Below are positions 25,478 to 34,182 of a stretch of 64,000 bases of DNA, one piece after another. Source of the stretch: Turicibacter bilis (GTDB lineage: Bacteria > Bacillota_I > Bacilli_A > MOL361 > Turicibacteraceae); NCBI RefSeq assembly GCF_024499055.1, contig NZ_CP071249.1:2287001-2351000 (forward strand), written 5' to 3'. Made by a program: the position numbers and the translations under genes. The notes under the pieces were generated by a model. That model ran no database searches, was not told the DNA's origin, and saw only the letters and a list, made by a program, of their open reading frames with translations. Position 1 is the stretch's first letter; each line of letters begins with the position of its first letter.

Positions 25478-26482
25478 TTAGACTTGTCCTAATAAAACTT
25501 GAACTAATAATGCCACAATTACAACAATGGCTGAAATAATGAATCCATGAAGCATAGGAAGGAAACCAGATTTTGTTACATCACGAATATCTGTTTTTAA
25601 TCCGATTGCAGCTAATGCCATAACCATAAAGAATTTACTTAATGTTGAAAGAGTTGAACTTAATGCTGCTGGAATAATACCAACACTATTTAATAAAGCA
25701 GCTCCTAAGAATAATAAAATGAACCAAGGGAAAATCTTTTTGAGGTTAACTTTCTTTTGCTCAACTGCTGCACCTGCATTTTGTTTCATTTTTAATTTTT
25801 CATTTAAATATGAGAATGCTAATACGACAGGAATAATTGATAACGTACGTGTTAATTTTACGATCGTTGCGAAATCACCCGCTGCATCACTATAGGCATA
25901 TCCCGCTGCAACAACTGAAGATGTATCATTTACGGCTGTACCAGCCCATAATCCAAAGGCCATATCACTTAGCCCAAGAGCCGCACCCATAATAGGGAAT
26001 AAGATAACCATGACAACATCAAAAATAAATGTTGCAGAAATAGCATATGCGACGTCTGAATCATCTGCATCAATAACTTGTGATAAAGTGGCAACTGCTG
26101 TTCCACCACAAATTCCCGTTCCAGCTGAAATTAATGAACTAAGTTTCCAGTCCATTTTAAATAGTTTTCCGAATAGATAACCGAATCCAAATGCTGCCGC
26201 TAAAGTGAAGACCATAACAACAAGTGAGTATTTACCAACATGAATAATTTGGCTAACACTTAAGCTTGTTCCTAATAAGACAATGGCAACTTTTAAAAGT
26301 TTTTTTGAGCTAAAAGTAATTCCAGCTTTGTATGTCGTAGTGTCTTTCATGAAAAAGTTAATAGCCATCCCCATTAAAAGTGCAAATACACTCGCCCCAA
26401 TGATATGAACATATTGATTTAAAATCGTTGCAATAATTGCAATTGCTAATGAAAGAAGTACACCAGGTAAAATTTTTTTCAT
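25478..26482 (-). CDS. YeiH-family putative sulfate/sulfite exporter
   Basis: 334 aa with about ten hydrophobic segments. Family motifs are ILPGVLLSLAIAI, KVAIVLLGTSLS, SAGTGICGGTAVATLSQVI and WAGTAVNDTSSVVAAGYAYS (Cons_hypoth698). E. coli YeiH is paired with the LysR regulator YeiE, and a divergent LysR gene sits next door here, so the pairing is conserved. The transported anion is not experimentally settled; sulfite or sulfonate export is the usual guess. Confidence 0.88.
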   Translation of the reverse strand: MKKILPGVLLSLAIAIIATILNQYVHIIGASVFALLMGMAINFFMKDTTTYKAGITFSSKKLLKVAIVLLGTSLSVSQIIHVGKYSLVVMVFTLAAAFGFGYLFGKLFKMDWKLSSLISAGTGICGGTAVATLSQVIDADDSDVAYAISATFIFDVVMVILFPIMGAALGLSDMAFGLWAGTAVNDTSSVVAAGYAYSDAAGDFATIVKLTRTLSIIPVVLAFSYLNEKLKMKQNAGAAVEQKKVNLKKIFPWFILLFLGAALLNSVGIIPAALSSTLSTLSKFFMVMALAAIGLKTDIRDVTKSGFLPMLHGFIISAIVVIVALLVQVLLGQV

Positions 26483-26589
26483 AAAACTCCTCCTAATTTT
26501 TATTGTATCTTTACAATACCATGTAAATTGATATAATAAAAATTATACATTTTTATACAAATATAAATATTTCTTATAGTAGGTGGAGT

Positions 26590-27477
26590 ATGATTGATTA
26601 TCGATTGCTCACATTTATTGATGTGTGCGAAACAAGAAGTTTAACGAAAACAGCACAGTATCTTTGTTTAACCCAACCCGCAGTAACCCAGCATATTAAA
26701 TATTTAGAAGAAACGTATAATACTAAATTATTAGTTTATGAAGGGAAGAAGATGCGACTTACAGAATCAGCACAGGTTCTTTTACAGTATGCATTAAAAA
26801 CACAGGCTTTATTAAAATCAACCGAAACAGAGATGTATGAATTAAAAACAAAACAAGTGCGACTTAATTTTGGGGCAACCTTAACGATAGCAGACTATGT
26901 CATGCCGACCATCTTAGATGCTTATCTAAAGAGGTTTCCAGATATTCAACTTAACTTTAAAGTTCAAAATACAACTCATTTAATCGATGCTCTTTTAAAA
27001 GGTAAAATAGAATTTGCCTTTATCGAAGGATATTTTGATAAAGAGCAATTCGAGCATCATTTACTTAAGAAGGATGATTTTATTTTAGTTGCATCAGCTA
27101 ATAGCCCCTTAGATGAAGTCATCACACTAGAGGAATTAAAAAAGCAACGACTCATTATCCGTGAGGTTGGATCAGGAAGTCGAGACATCTTAGAGAAATT
27201 GCTAGCTAATACGAATAGTTCACTTAACCAATTTAAACAGCTTGATGAAATTGGAAATTTAAAACTTTTGAAGTATCTAATCAAACAAAATCATGGTGTG
27301 ACGTTTATTTATAAAGAAGCCGTTAAAGAGGAATTAGAAAGAAAAGAATTAAAACAAATTCAAGTTGAAGGAATTAATCTCAATCGCGAATTCAATTTTA
27401 TCTATTTAAAATCATCTTTACAAAAAGAAAAATATTTAAACTTTTTAAAATTTGCTAAGAGTCAAATAGGGGAGTAA
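26590..27477 (+). CDS. LysR-family regulator (YeiE-like)
   Basis: 295 aa. N-terminal winged helix-turn-helix (TFIDVCETRSLTKTAQYLCLTQPAVTQHIKYLE, residues 9-41) and a C-terminal periplasmic-binding-like effector domain from about 90. It is divergent from yeiH across 107 bp containing A/T-rich dyads such as ATTATACATTTTTATAC, so it most likely controls that exporter. In YeiE the effector is sulfite; here that is an analogy. Confidence 0.9.
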   Translation: MIDYRLLTFIDVCETRSLTKTAQYLCLTQPAVTQHIKYLEETYNTKLLVYEGKKMRLTESAQVLLQYALKTQALLKSTETEMYELKTKQVRLNFGATLTIADYVMPTILDAYLKRFPDIQLNFKVQNTTHLIDALLKGKIEFAFIEGYFDKEQFEHHLLKKDDFILVASANSPLDEVITLEELKKQRLIIREVGSGSRDILEKLLANTNSSLNQFKQLDEIGNLKLLKYLIKQNHGVTFIYKEAVKEELERKELKQIQVEGINLNREFNFIYLKSSLQKEKYLNFLKFAKSQIGE

Positions 27478-27612
27478 CTATTTAAACATAAAAATATCAC
27501 TGGTGCAAAGTAGGATTTTAAAAGTGTCTCATCTTATCAAAAGCGATTTATATATAAAACGAAAAATAATTTATATAAGTCTATTTAAGTTTTTTGCACG
27601 ATAAAAACTAAA

Positions 27613-27661
27613 GCCCTAGTAGTGGAGGATTAGATTTCTTTCAGAAATCGCTAGGTGACCC
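27613..27661 (+). repeat. Structured repeat module, copy R1
   Basis: GCCCTAGTAGTGGAGGA, hairpin GATTTCT-ttc-AGAAATC, then CTAGGTGACCC. The outer arms CCTAG/CTAGG pair and AGTGGAGGA forms an unpaired purine-rich bulge. Confidence 0.7.
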
Positions 27662-27663
27662 AA

Positions 27664-27724
27664 GCCCTATCAGGGGAGGAAAGCTACGAGTTCGTAAACT
27701 TACTCCGTAGCATAGGTGGCCCCC
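27664..27724 (+). repeat. Structured repeat module, copy R2
   Basis: GCCCTATCAGGGGAGGA, a longer hairpin with arms GCTACG and CGTAGC, then ATAGGTGGCCCCC. Same plan as R1 with different stem sequence, two bases after it. Confidence 0.65.
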
Positions 27725-27814
27725 AGGCTATAGTCTGACTTGAGGGGTATAACTATCAAATATTTAGATTGCTATCGTAAATGTAGAAATTATTTCTGTT
27801 TGTATTTAGCGACT

Positions 27815-27861
27815 AAAGCAAAAAAAGGAACTGATTTAAAAATCGGTTCCTTTTTTGCTTT
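27815..27861. terminator. Bidirectional terminator
   Basis: AAAGCAAAAAAAGGAACTGATTT and AAATCGGTTCC with TTTTTTGCTTT form a long stem with A and T runs, between composite element 1 and the glucosaminidase gene. Confidence 0.85.
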
Positions 27862-27938
27862 AAAAAATTTCATTGAAATAGGAAAAGTAATTAATAATCA
27901 GTCGACTAAACATCTCCTGTAATAAATAATCGATACAT

Positions 27939-28853
27939 TTAATCATGCATAACTTCATGATCAAGAAGTTGTAAGTTATATTGACGGATTAGTTCGCAAA
28001 GTCGTTTTGCATACTCAGGATTTCCAGCGATGTCCACAGCTGTACTATATCCCCCCACTTCAATTGCTTTAGCTTGAATGCGATAATTTTTGGCATCAAA
28101 TACACCTGCTTCATGATAACATTCATTATTTAATAAGAAGTTCGCATGGTCCTCGATTGAAGCCAGCCAATTATCATATTCACGGAAAACTGCATCAATT
28201 ACTTCATTATCATACTCTGTCGTTGTGTAAGTAGCATAATCTCCATCCCAAGAATCATCCGCTTTAATTCCGAAGAGGTTATACTCATTACGACTTAATT
28301 CAGATTGGCCCCAGTTAGATTCTAGAATAGCTTGAGCAATTGTAATTGACGGTAAAATCCCTGTTTTTCTATAATTGATTTTAGCGGGATTAACTAACTG
28401 ATTAATAAATAAAGTTTCCTTCGCAGAAGGCTGTAATTTATGAGGGGTATAACCTTCATATTTTAAGTCCTCCATATATGTCTTAGCACGCTCACGTTCT
28501 TCATTCGTGTAAAGAGAATCGACTAACACTTCATCTAGGGATTTTACTCTCTCTCCATCAATGAATCGAGAAGCTGCTGTTTTGATTATCGTTTCATCAA
28601 GATTATATAAATTATTCTCTCGATTAATCGCAATTAGTGTTAAAACCTCTTTCCAGTTGAGTTGAACCTCATATCCACCTGCAGTATCAACTGTCTCTAC
28701 TATGAAAGGAATATCCACCCCAGTTAAATCGATATGTTCTAGTGCTATGTCAAGATAATTATCATATTGGTGAACAATAACATATGGCTTGAGTGGTAAT
28801 TTAATAATTAAAAAAGTTGTAATGGCAGCAATGATTAAATATTTGACTTTCAT
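27939..28853 (-). CDS. Membrane-anchored endo-beta-N-acetylglucosaminidase
   Basis: 304 aa from the ATG at 28853 (GGGGGA upstream), not the longer frame. An N-terminal signal anchor (YLIIAAITTFLIIKL) is followed by a linker domain and a glucosaminidase domain (PF01832, about 160-300) with the catalytic Glu in AILESNWGQSELSRNEYNLFG and a later YDNWLASIEDHANFL. Such enzymes cleave peptidoglycan glycan strands in growth or separation. There is no SH3 or LysM cell-wall domain; anchoring is by the membrane segment. Confidence 0.87.
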   Translation of the reverse strand: MKVKYLIIAAITTFLIIKLPLKPYVIVHQYDNYLDIALEHIDLTGVDIPFIVETVDTAGGYEVQLNWKEVLTLIAINRENNLYNLDETIIKTAASRFIDGERVKSLDEVLVDSLYTNEERERAKTYMEDLKYEGYTPHKLQPSAKETLFINQLVNPAKINYRKTGILPSITIAQAILESNWGQSELSRNEYNLFGIKADDSWDGDYATYTTTEYDNEVIDAVFREYDNWLASIEDHANFLLNNECYHEAGVFDAKNYRIQAKAIEVGGYSTAVDIAGNPEYAKRLCELIRQYNLQLLDHEVMHD

Positions 28854-28923
28854 ACAGGTCCCCCATTTGATATTAATAACACTAGAAATTGATAGCATAA
28901 ATTTAAAAAGAAAGGATGATTTT

Positions 28924-29196
28924 ATGATGACTCTGCACTATTTTAAAAGTTCTAGGTGTAGTGCATGTCTTGCACTATTTCCTAAAGTGGAACAATTATT
29001 AAAACAGTATCCTGAAATTAAACTTCATCTCATTAATGTAGATACACAAGCAGAACTTGCAGCATCTTTTAATATTTTTTCTGTTCCAGCTATCGTGGTA
29101 ACGATTGATGAAAAACCATATATTAAAGAAGCAGGGATCTTTAGTGTTCAAACATTAGATGAAAAGATACATCGTTTATATCATTTATTCTATTAA
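28924..29196 (+). CDS. Thioredoxin-like small redox protein
   Basis: 90 aa from the ATG at 28924 (AAAGGATGA site). A thioredoxin fold is indicated by LHYFKSSRCSACLALFPKVEQLL with a CxxC (C13-S-A-C16 counting the second Met as residue 2), NVDTQAELAASFNIFSVPAIVV with the cis-Pro, and a short C-terminal helix. Smaller than thioredoxin (about 105), like YtpP or glutaredoxin-type proteins. Monocistronic as far as can be seen. Confidence 0.8.
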   Translation: MMTLHYFKSSRCSACLALFPKVEQLLKQYPEIKLHLINVDTQAELAASFNIFSVPAIVVTIDEKPYIKEAGIFSVQTLDEKIHRLYHLFY

Positions 29197-29295
29197 TTAT
29201 AGCAAAAATTAGCAAAAAATATAGCTTAAATCTTAGAAGTATGCGATAATGGATTCTTATATCGATAATTCATCTCATTGTGTGCGTTTGCACAC

Positions 29296-29324
29296 TTGGA
29301 TAATTCGACAGTGTTCGATATACT
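29296..29324 (+). promoter_or_regulatory. Promoter of the 6S-like RNA candidate
   Basis: TTGGAT (29296-29301) and TATACT (29319-29324) are 17 bases apart. A palindrome GTGTGCGTTTGCACAC lies just upstream of the -35 at about 29280-29295 and may be an operator. Confidence 0.6.
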
Positions 29325-29330
29325 GTAACT

Positions 29331-29550
29331 AGAGAGAGTGAATATAGAATAGATTACTATTTTTAAATGATATGAATGTACATTACCCGATGTACCCTAA
29401 CATTCACATTCATTGATGAATGGTTCTATTCTAAATTACTACTCTCTAAGTGGGAAGTGTATGTCTAATACAAGTGGATCGTTTTTTTAATCATAGTATA
29501 TGAGTAAAAGTTATTTGTCGTAGAGATGGGCTACGGTGAATAACTTTTTT
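29331..29550 (+). ncRNA. Rod-shaped small RNA, possibly 6S RNA
   Basis: After the promoter no frame is open, but the sequence folds back as one rod: AGAGAGT (29333) with ACTCTCT (29441), AGAATAGA (29346) with TCTATTCT (29425), ATGAATGT (29372) with ACATTCAT (29406), and GTACAT with ATGTAC at the tip. An unpaired bubble of 18 and 11 bases separates the inner stems. Closing stem, central bubble and terminal stem is the 6S RNA plan, and the length fits if the terminator at 29506-29550 ends it. There is no sequence proof. Confidence 0.5.
29506..29550 (+). terminator. Terminator downstream of the small RNA
   Basis: AAAAGTTATT and CGTAG pair with CTACG and AATAACTTTT, followed by T. The stretch 29551-29737 shows no gene. 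Confidence 0.75.
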
Positions 29551-29737
29551 AAAATAGAGTTGAGATTTTAAAAAGAGGATGAGTATATTGTATTAAAGCG
29601 ATATCTTCAAAGCCAAATGAAGAAGGAGGCTATATTGTAAATCAGCATTTAGAAAATCCAATGGTGGAGTTCAAATCAAAGATTTAATTAAAAGTTCATT
29701 CAACAGCCGAGTAGTTTAATTAATCCAAAATATATAT

Positions 29738-29765
29738 AAAGGGAAATCATATTGATTTCCCTTTT
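29738..29765 (-). terminator. Terminator of the GNAT gene
   Basis: AAAGGGAAATCA and TGATTTCCCTTT form a stem seven bases past the minus-strand stop. Confidence 0.8.
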
Positions 29766-29772
29766 CTCGTGT

Positions 29773-30267
29773 TTAGAATGAAATTGTTCCATTAACCGAA
29801 TCTAGTGCTCCTTCTTGTAGTTCAACGATTTGAACATACTCTGAAGGAATCTCATTTGTACAAGTAATACCAAAGTTCACAGAAGGTTTGAATCCAAATC
29901 GACCATAATAATCAGGATCACCTAATACAACGACTGACGTATAGTTCATTTCCTTTGCTAACTCAAAAGCTTTTTGAACGAGTTTTGTTCCAACTCCTTG
30001 ATGGCGATAATCTAATTTAACAGTGAGTGGGGCTAAAAGAAGCATTCCCTTAAACGCAAATTTTGTAAGCATGATATGTCCAATTAATTGTTTGTTGTCT
30101 GTTGCGACTAATGCTAGTTCAGGAATATAGTTTTCACTCACGCGAAGCATGTTAACGAAGTCTTGTTCAGTACCGTCAGAAACAGCCGCTGTTTCAAAAG
30201 CTTCTTTTATAAAGTGATAAATCATTTCAAATTCAGTTTTTTCTTCACATTTAATGATTAATGTCAT
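29773..30267 (-). CDS. GNAT-family N-acetyltransferase
   Basis: 164 aa, YjbC/PhnO-like GNAT fold. The acetyl-CoA loop is visible in VKLDYRHQGVGTKLVQKAFELA (Q/RxxGxG/A) followed by the family VVVLGDPDYYGRFGFKPS motif typical of YhbS-type acetyltransferases. AGGAGG ribosome binding site. A hairpin GGGAGGA/TCCTCCC lies upstream at 30301-30324. Substrate unknown. Confidence 0.85.
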   Translation of the reverse strand: MTLIIKCEEKTEFEMIYHFIKEAFETAAVSDGTEQDFVNMLRVSENYIPELALVATDNKQLIGHIMLTKFAFKGMLLLAPLTVKLDYRHQGVGTKLVQKAFELAKEMNYTSVVVLGDPDYYGRFGFKPSVNFGITCTNEIPSEYVQIVELQEGALDSVNGTISF

Positions 30268-30456
30268 TTTCAGTTCCTCCTACTAATTAGTTATAGGTCT
30301 GGGAGGATGCATGTCAATCCTCCCTTATTGGACGGATTGCAGTAATAATGTTTGCTTCAAACAAACAACTCCTTTTATATGGATTTTTTCACATTATAAC
30401 ATGTTTCTCAAAATCCTGTCATATAATTTAAAGATATGAGAGGAGGAATGGGGGAT

Positions 30457-31134
30457 ATGCAAGTTGACCAAACTGTAATTAGTATTCAATATGGTGATGT
30501 AGATGGGGATTATAATTGTGAAAAAGTCGTTTTATTTGGGACACCTTATAGTCCAAGTCAATCTTACATTCAACAATTGGAATTGTTGATTCATTATATG
30601 GATGATAGAAAATTGAGATTTCAATTAGATTTAACGGGATATGATATTCGCTTATTTTTAGGAGATTTTTTAAAAACAAATCATAGTCAAATTCTTATTA
30701 CGGGACGGACAGGCGGAAGTGGAGACTATGCCATTGCTCGTCTTTATAACTTAGAAAATAACAAACTTAAACTCATTTTAGATGAAGAAGACCTCTCAAG
30801 AAAACTAACCTGTCAAGCAGGATATATTAATATGAACGGAACATTGGGTGTGACGTGTCCTGCCACGGGGCAAACATTTATGCTAGAAAGTCGAGGACAT
30901 TTTAATCCGTATGCTGGTATGCGACAAGATCCAATTCAACCAATGATTACAGCTGTTAATACCATTTATCCGATTCAACAGCCTTACGAAAACTATTATA
31001 GTCTGCAAATTCAACAACGAATCATTGGAGTCAACAATGCTGATTTATTAGGATTGATACAATCGGTTATTCAGGTAACACAGGAAGCTCCAATGATAAA
31101 AAGTCAGGCACTTGTTAAGTTTCCAAATACATAA
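30457..31134 (+). CDS. VCBS/FG-GAP-like protein of unknown function
   Basis: 225 aa from the ATG at 30457, ten bases after AGGAGG; the earlier ATGs at 30436 and 30448 overlap or abut that site. The N-terminus holds a calcium-type motif YGDVDGDYNCE and a later GRTGGSGDYAIARLYNL, resembling FG-GAP/VCBS integrin-like repeats also seen in Bacillus spore-coat-associated proteins. No signal peptide is visible. Function unknown. Confidence 0.65.
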   Translation: MQVDQTVISIQYGDVDGDYNCEKVVLFGTPYSPSQSYIQQLELLIHYMDDRKLRFQLDLTGYDIRLFLGDFLKTNHSQILITGRTGGSGDYAIARLYNLENNKLKLILDEEDLSRKLTCQAGYINMNGTLGVTCPATGQTFMLESRGHFNPYAGMRQDPIQPMITAVNTIYPIQQPYENYYSLQIQQRIIGVNNADLLGLIQSVIQVTQEAPMIKSQALVKFPNT

Positions 31135-31170
31135 AATAATTATTTAATTTTGATACAGGCTTGAAATAGA

Positions 31171-31226
31171 GGGGTTATCTTAAAAATAACTAGATAGATT
31201 TAGTTATTTACAGATAACCCCTTTTA
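31171..31226 (+). terminator. Terminator after the VCBS-like gene
   Basis: GGGGTTATCT and AGATAACCCC pair, with inner AAATAACTA/TAGTTATTT and a following TTTT. Confidence 0.85.
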
Positions 31227-31810
31227 TTGTGTACAATCATCATTTAATAATGGCAGTGGATACGGGGAAGATATTCAATAAAATAAGTTGTCATAGATTC
31301 TATAATGTGGTAAATGTCATTGTTTTAACAGATAGGAGAGGCGAGATGAAAGGATGGAACAATCAGTATTGAGAGGATTTTTTTAAGAAAAGGGATTGAA
31401 TGTTATGTTATTCAGTGATTTTAAAGCAGATATACAATATAAGCTAACTCATAATCGCAAAAAGGAGTTAATTTTTTAATTAGTATAGCAGAAAATCAAT
31501 CTGTAAACATTCAACAATCAGAAAGATGTAAATCTTAGTAAATTTTGTTCATTACAAAAAATTTACTGAGACTATAGGAGGGGGAATGATAAAAACTTCA
31601 AACATTTAGTTTGTAATAGTAAATATAGAAAATATGAGGGTATAAAAAATCTGTTATATTAGAGGAGATAATATGCACGGATTTTTATAAAGAAAATGAC
31701 TGATATACTGTGTGGGAAAAGATAAATTTGTCTTTAAAAAAGAATTTCTTCTTTATCATGATAGTGCATGGTATGATGGAATAAACAATAACATAGGGGA
31801 AAAGGAAAGT
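31227..31810. other. Intergenic stretch with gene remnants
   Basis: No intact gene. Two very short frames with reasonable ribosome binding sites occur (8 codons from the ATG at 31346; 24 codons from the ATG at about 31405, MLFSDFKADIQYKL). They look like start regions of decayed genes. The open frame that extends the pentapeptide gene upstream to 31712 lacks a start signal. Confidence 0.3.
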
Positions 31811-32446
31811 ATGCAAAAAATTCAGAAGCCAAAGCGAATGAAATATTCCAAAGAAGATTTGATTTTTGAGGAAGCCATCATGGATGATCCGTATCTTGAA
31901 GGAGCTCTATTTGAAAATACAATGATTACAGATCAATGTATTGATCGATTGTATTTAAATAAATGTTATTTTAAAAATGTAATCTTTGAAAGTTGTCAAT
32001 TCGACCGAATTGATTTAACAGATACGACATTTGATAACTGTGATTTATCTCATCTTAAATTGATGGATGGAACAATTCATCGTTGTGAGTTTATTAATTG
32101 TCGTTTAACTGGAAGTGATTTTTCAAATAGTAGTATTCAGAATACATTATTTAAGGATAATACTGCACGTTATGCAAACTTCTCATACAGTAAATTTAAG
32201 TCGGTGAATTTTATTAATAATCAAATGATGAATAGTAGTTTTAATGAGTGTAGTTACAGGAAGGTAAGTTATGATACTTGTAATTTATCTGAAAGTGAAT
32301 TTATTAATACCTCATTAGCTACTTTAGATTTCTCGACGTGTGAGATTCATCAAGTCATCATTCCGATGGAACAGTTAAAGGGGTTAACTGTCTCAACAGA
32401 ACAAGCTGTTCAATTAGCACAACTCTTGGGATTAAAGATTGTATAA
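31811..32446 (+). CDS. Pentapeptide-repeat protein
   Basis: 211 aa from the ATG at 31811 (AAGGAAAG site). Residues about 35-185 form tandem five-residue units with a central Phe or Leu (for example LNKCYF KNVIF ESCQF DRIDL TDTTF DNCDL SHLKL), giving a right-handed quadrilateral helix as in Qnr/MfpA. QnrB-like proteins protect DNA gyrase by DNA mimicry. It lies 12 bp before ogt and then alkD, so a DNA-damage context is likely; the function itself is not fixed by sequence. Confidence 0.85.
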   Translation: MQKIQKPKRMKYSKEDLIFEEAIMDDPYLEGALFENTMITDQCIDRLYLNKCYFKNVIFESCQFDRIDLTDTTFDNCDLSHLKLMDGTIHRCEFINCRLTGSDFSNSSIQNTLFKDNTARYANFSYSKFKSVNFINNQMMNSSFNECSYRKVSYDTCNLSESEFINTSLATLDFSTCEIHQVIIPMEQLKGLTVSTEQAVQLAQLLGLKIV

Positions 32447-32458
32447 GAGGTGAAAGAA

Positions 32459-32932
32459 ATGAAGTATTATCACTATTATGAAAGTCCAATCGGAAAATTA
32501 GTTATTGTACACAATGATCGAGGAATTACAAATTTATACTTAGCACATCTTTTACAAATTGAAAATGCCATTCAAGAAGAGACGGACTTAATTAAAGAAG
32601 CAGTCAAGCAGCTTGATGAATACTTCAATGGACTGCGCCAATCTTTCGACTTACCATTAGCTCTAGCAGGAACTCATTTTCAACAGAAAGTTTGGCAAGC
32701 CCTTCGAAATATTCCTTGTGGAAAAACTTATAGTTATAAACAAATCGCAGAACAGATTGACAACCCAAAAGCTTCGCGTGCGATAGGAATGGCGAATAAT
32801 AAAAATCCTATTTTACTTCTCATCCCTTGTCATCGTGTGATTGGTGGCAATGGAAAACTCGTCGGTTTTGCAGCGGGGCTAGAGGTTAAAAAGCATTTAC
32901 TAACTTTAGAGGGGACTTCATATGAATGTTAA
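32459..32932 (+). CDS. ogt: Methylated-DNA-protein cysteine methyltransferase
   Basis: 157 aa from the ATG at 32459, behind AGAGGTG. The active-site PCHRVIGGNGKLVGF holds the acceptor C124, which takes the alkyl group from O6-alkylguanine in a suicide reaction. The HTH (YSYKQIAEQIDNPKASRAIGMANNKNP) precedes it. It overlaps alkD by 11 bp, forming an alkylation-repair operon. Confidence 0.95.
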   Translation: MKYYHYYESPIGKLVIVHNDRGITNLYLAHLLQIENAIQEETDLIKEAVKQLDEYFNGLRQSFDLPLALAGTHFQQKVWQALRNIPCGKTYSYKQIAEQIDNPKASRAIGMANNKNPILLLIPCHRVIGGNGKLVGFAAGLEVKKHLLTLEGTSYEC

Positions 32933-33611
32933 AGCACAACTTTTAGAATTAGCAGAACCAAGCTATCAGCAGTTTTCATCTCGTTTGCTTCCAGGAACAC
33001 CGGATATTTTAGGTGTCCGTTTACCAATTTTACGCAAAATGGCAAAGCAAATTGCAAAAGAAAATTGGCGTGAATTTTTGAACCAAAATGATGATATTTA
33101 CTTTGAAGAAATTATGCTAAGAGGGATGGTCATTGGCTATATTAAAGATATTTCTATTCATGAAGTGATGAAGCACATTCAAATTTTTGTGCCTCAGATT
33201 AATAATTGGTCTGTTTGTGATAGTTTTTGTTCTGGACTCAAGATTACGAAGCAGTATCAAAAACAATTTTGGCCTATGATTACCTCTTATCTTTCGTCGG
33301 ATCAAGAGTTTGAAGTGAGATTTGCTGTTGTTATGCTGTTAATTTACTATGTAGATAACCAATATGTAACAGATGTTCTTCGGGAATTAGATCAGGTTCA
33401 GCATTCAGGGTACTACGTTCGTATGGCAATCGCATGGGCAATATCCGCTTGCTATGTGAGTTATCCTCATCTAACTTTAAGTTATTTAAAGCAGACACAA
33501 CTGGATACATTTACTTACAATAAAGCTTTACAAAAAATTAGTGAATCGATGAAAAGCGATATAAAAACAAAAGAATTAATGAAACAAATGAAGCGAAATG
33601 AAGCAGATTAA
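32922..33611 (+). CDS. AlkD-like HEAT-repeat DNA glycosylase
   Basis: 229 aa, all helical. The residues known in Bacillus AlkD for bulky or cationic 3-methyladenine/7-methylguanine excision have counterparts: W96 and D100 in NNWSVCDSF, R133 in EVRFAVVML and W172 in AIAWAIS. It follows ogt with overlapping frames. It should excise N-alkylated purines while Ogt reverses O-alkylation. Confidence 0.9.
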   Translation: MNVKAQLLELAEPSYQQFSSRLLPGTPDILGVRLPILRKMAKQIAKENWREFLNQNDDIYFEEIMLRGMVIGYIKDISIHEVMKHIQIFVPQINNWSVCDSFCSGLKITKQYQKQFWPMITSYLSSDQEFEVRFAVVMLLIYYVDNQYVTDVLRELDQVQHSGYYVRMAIAWAISACYVSYPHLTLSYLKQTQLDTFTYNKALQKISESMKSDIKTKELMKQMKRNEAD

Positions 33612-33717
33612 AAAATAACACGAAGTGGAGAAAAAGTCGTAATTTGTTTGAAAATTAGAAATTTTAGGAGTATTATAATGTAGAAGTATGTATCATGTTG
33701 ATAAAGGGAGTGAGCCT

Positions 33718-34149
33718 ATGGCATTCATCAAGATTTATAAGATCACCAAAGACTACCATAAGAAAATTGATGCCATCATAGATAAGAAAAAAACTGGGGA
33801 TAGTGAACTTATTTATAAATTCACAACGACAAATGAACCTATTCATCAACTAGAGTCAGCTTATCATATTATGCAACGATTTCCTGTTGATGAGTATGTT
33901 AAACCAGAGGTAGCTCACCAAATTGGAATCGAGTTTGCCACTCAATTTTTAAAAGACTACTCTGATTATGTGGTTGCTACACACACACATTCAAAGGTTT
34001 TACATAATCACATTATTTTTGTTTCAAGTTCAATGAAAGAAGATGAAATGTATCGTAAGCTATATGAAGAAAAACTTCATCAACTTGTCGTTAAGATTAC
34101 TAATGATTGTTGTGCTAAGCATGGGCTATCAACAATTCAATATAAATAA
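33718..34149 (+). CDS. Stand-alone relaxase-like domain protein
   Basis: 143 aa from the ATG at 33718 (AAGGGAGTGAG). The stretch VAHQIGIEFATQFLKDY followed by VVATHTHSKVLHNHIIFVSSS is that of MobA/MobL-type relaxases, whose HxH metal site is H96/H98 (H89 and H91 nearby). True relaxases are longer and have a catalytic Tyr near the N-terminus; Y7 and Y13 are the only candidates here. No oriT, mobC or coupling-protein gene is nearby. It is either a truncated mobilisation gene or a domesticated nuclease; the frame is intact and terminated. Confidence 0.65.
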   Translation: MAFIKIYKITKDYHKKIDAIIDKKKTGDSELIYKFTTTNEPIHQLESAYHIMQRFPVDEYVKPEVAHQIGIEFATQFLKDYSDYVVATHTHSKVLHNHIIFVSSSMKEDEMYRKLYEEKLHQLVVKITNDCCAKHGLSTIQYK

Positions 34150-34182
34150 AAACTCGCACCTAATATTAGGTGCGAGTTTTTA
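34149..34182. terminator. Bidirectional terminator
   Basis: AAAACTCGCACCTAATA and TATTAGGTGCGAGTTTT are perfect complements, between the convergent relaxase-like and rluF genes. Confidence 0.9.

Larger units (their letters stand above)
27573..27812 (+). repeat. Composite structured element, copy 1 (two modules)
   Basis: It begins ATATAAGTCTATTTAAG with a T-run, continues through repeat modules at 27613-27661 and 27664-27724, then GGCTATAGTC, and ends in a segment GCTATCGTAAATGTAGAAAT shared in degenerate form with the copies at 55129 and 59234. It lies between convergent genes. The 60-codon open frame inside it (27740-27922) is not supported as a gene. Confidence 0.6.

Noticed and set aside
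27613-27724. Tandem glycine riboswitch
   Set aside because: Two tandem modules with GGAGGA first suggested it, but the conserved glycine aptamer core is absent and single copies occur inside transposase genes.
27740-27922. 60-codon frame downstream of repeat module R2
   Set aside because: It runs through a composite repeat and a terminator hairpin and has no ribosome binding site of its own.
31712-31810. N-terminal extension of the pentapeptide protein
   Set aside because: The GTG at 31712 has no ribosome binding site, whereas AAGGAAAG precedes the ATG at 31811 and the repeat domain begins after it.
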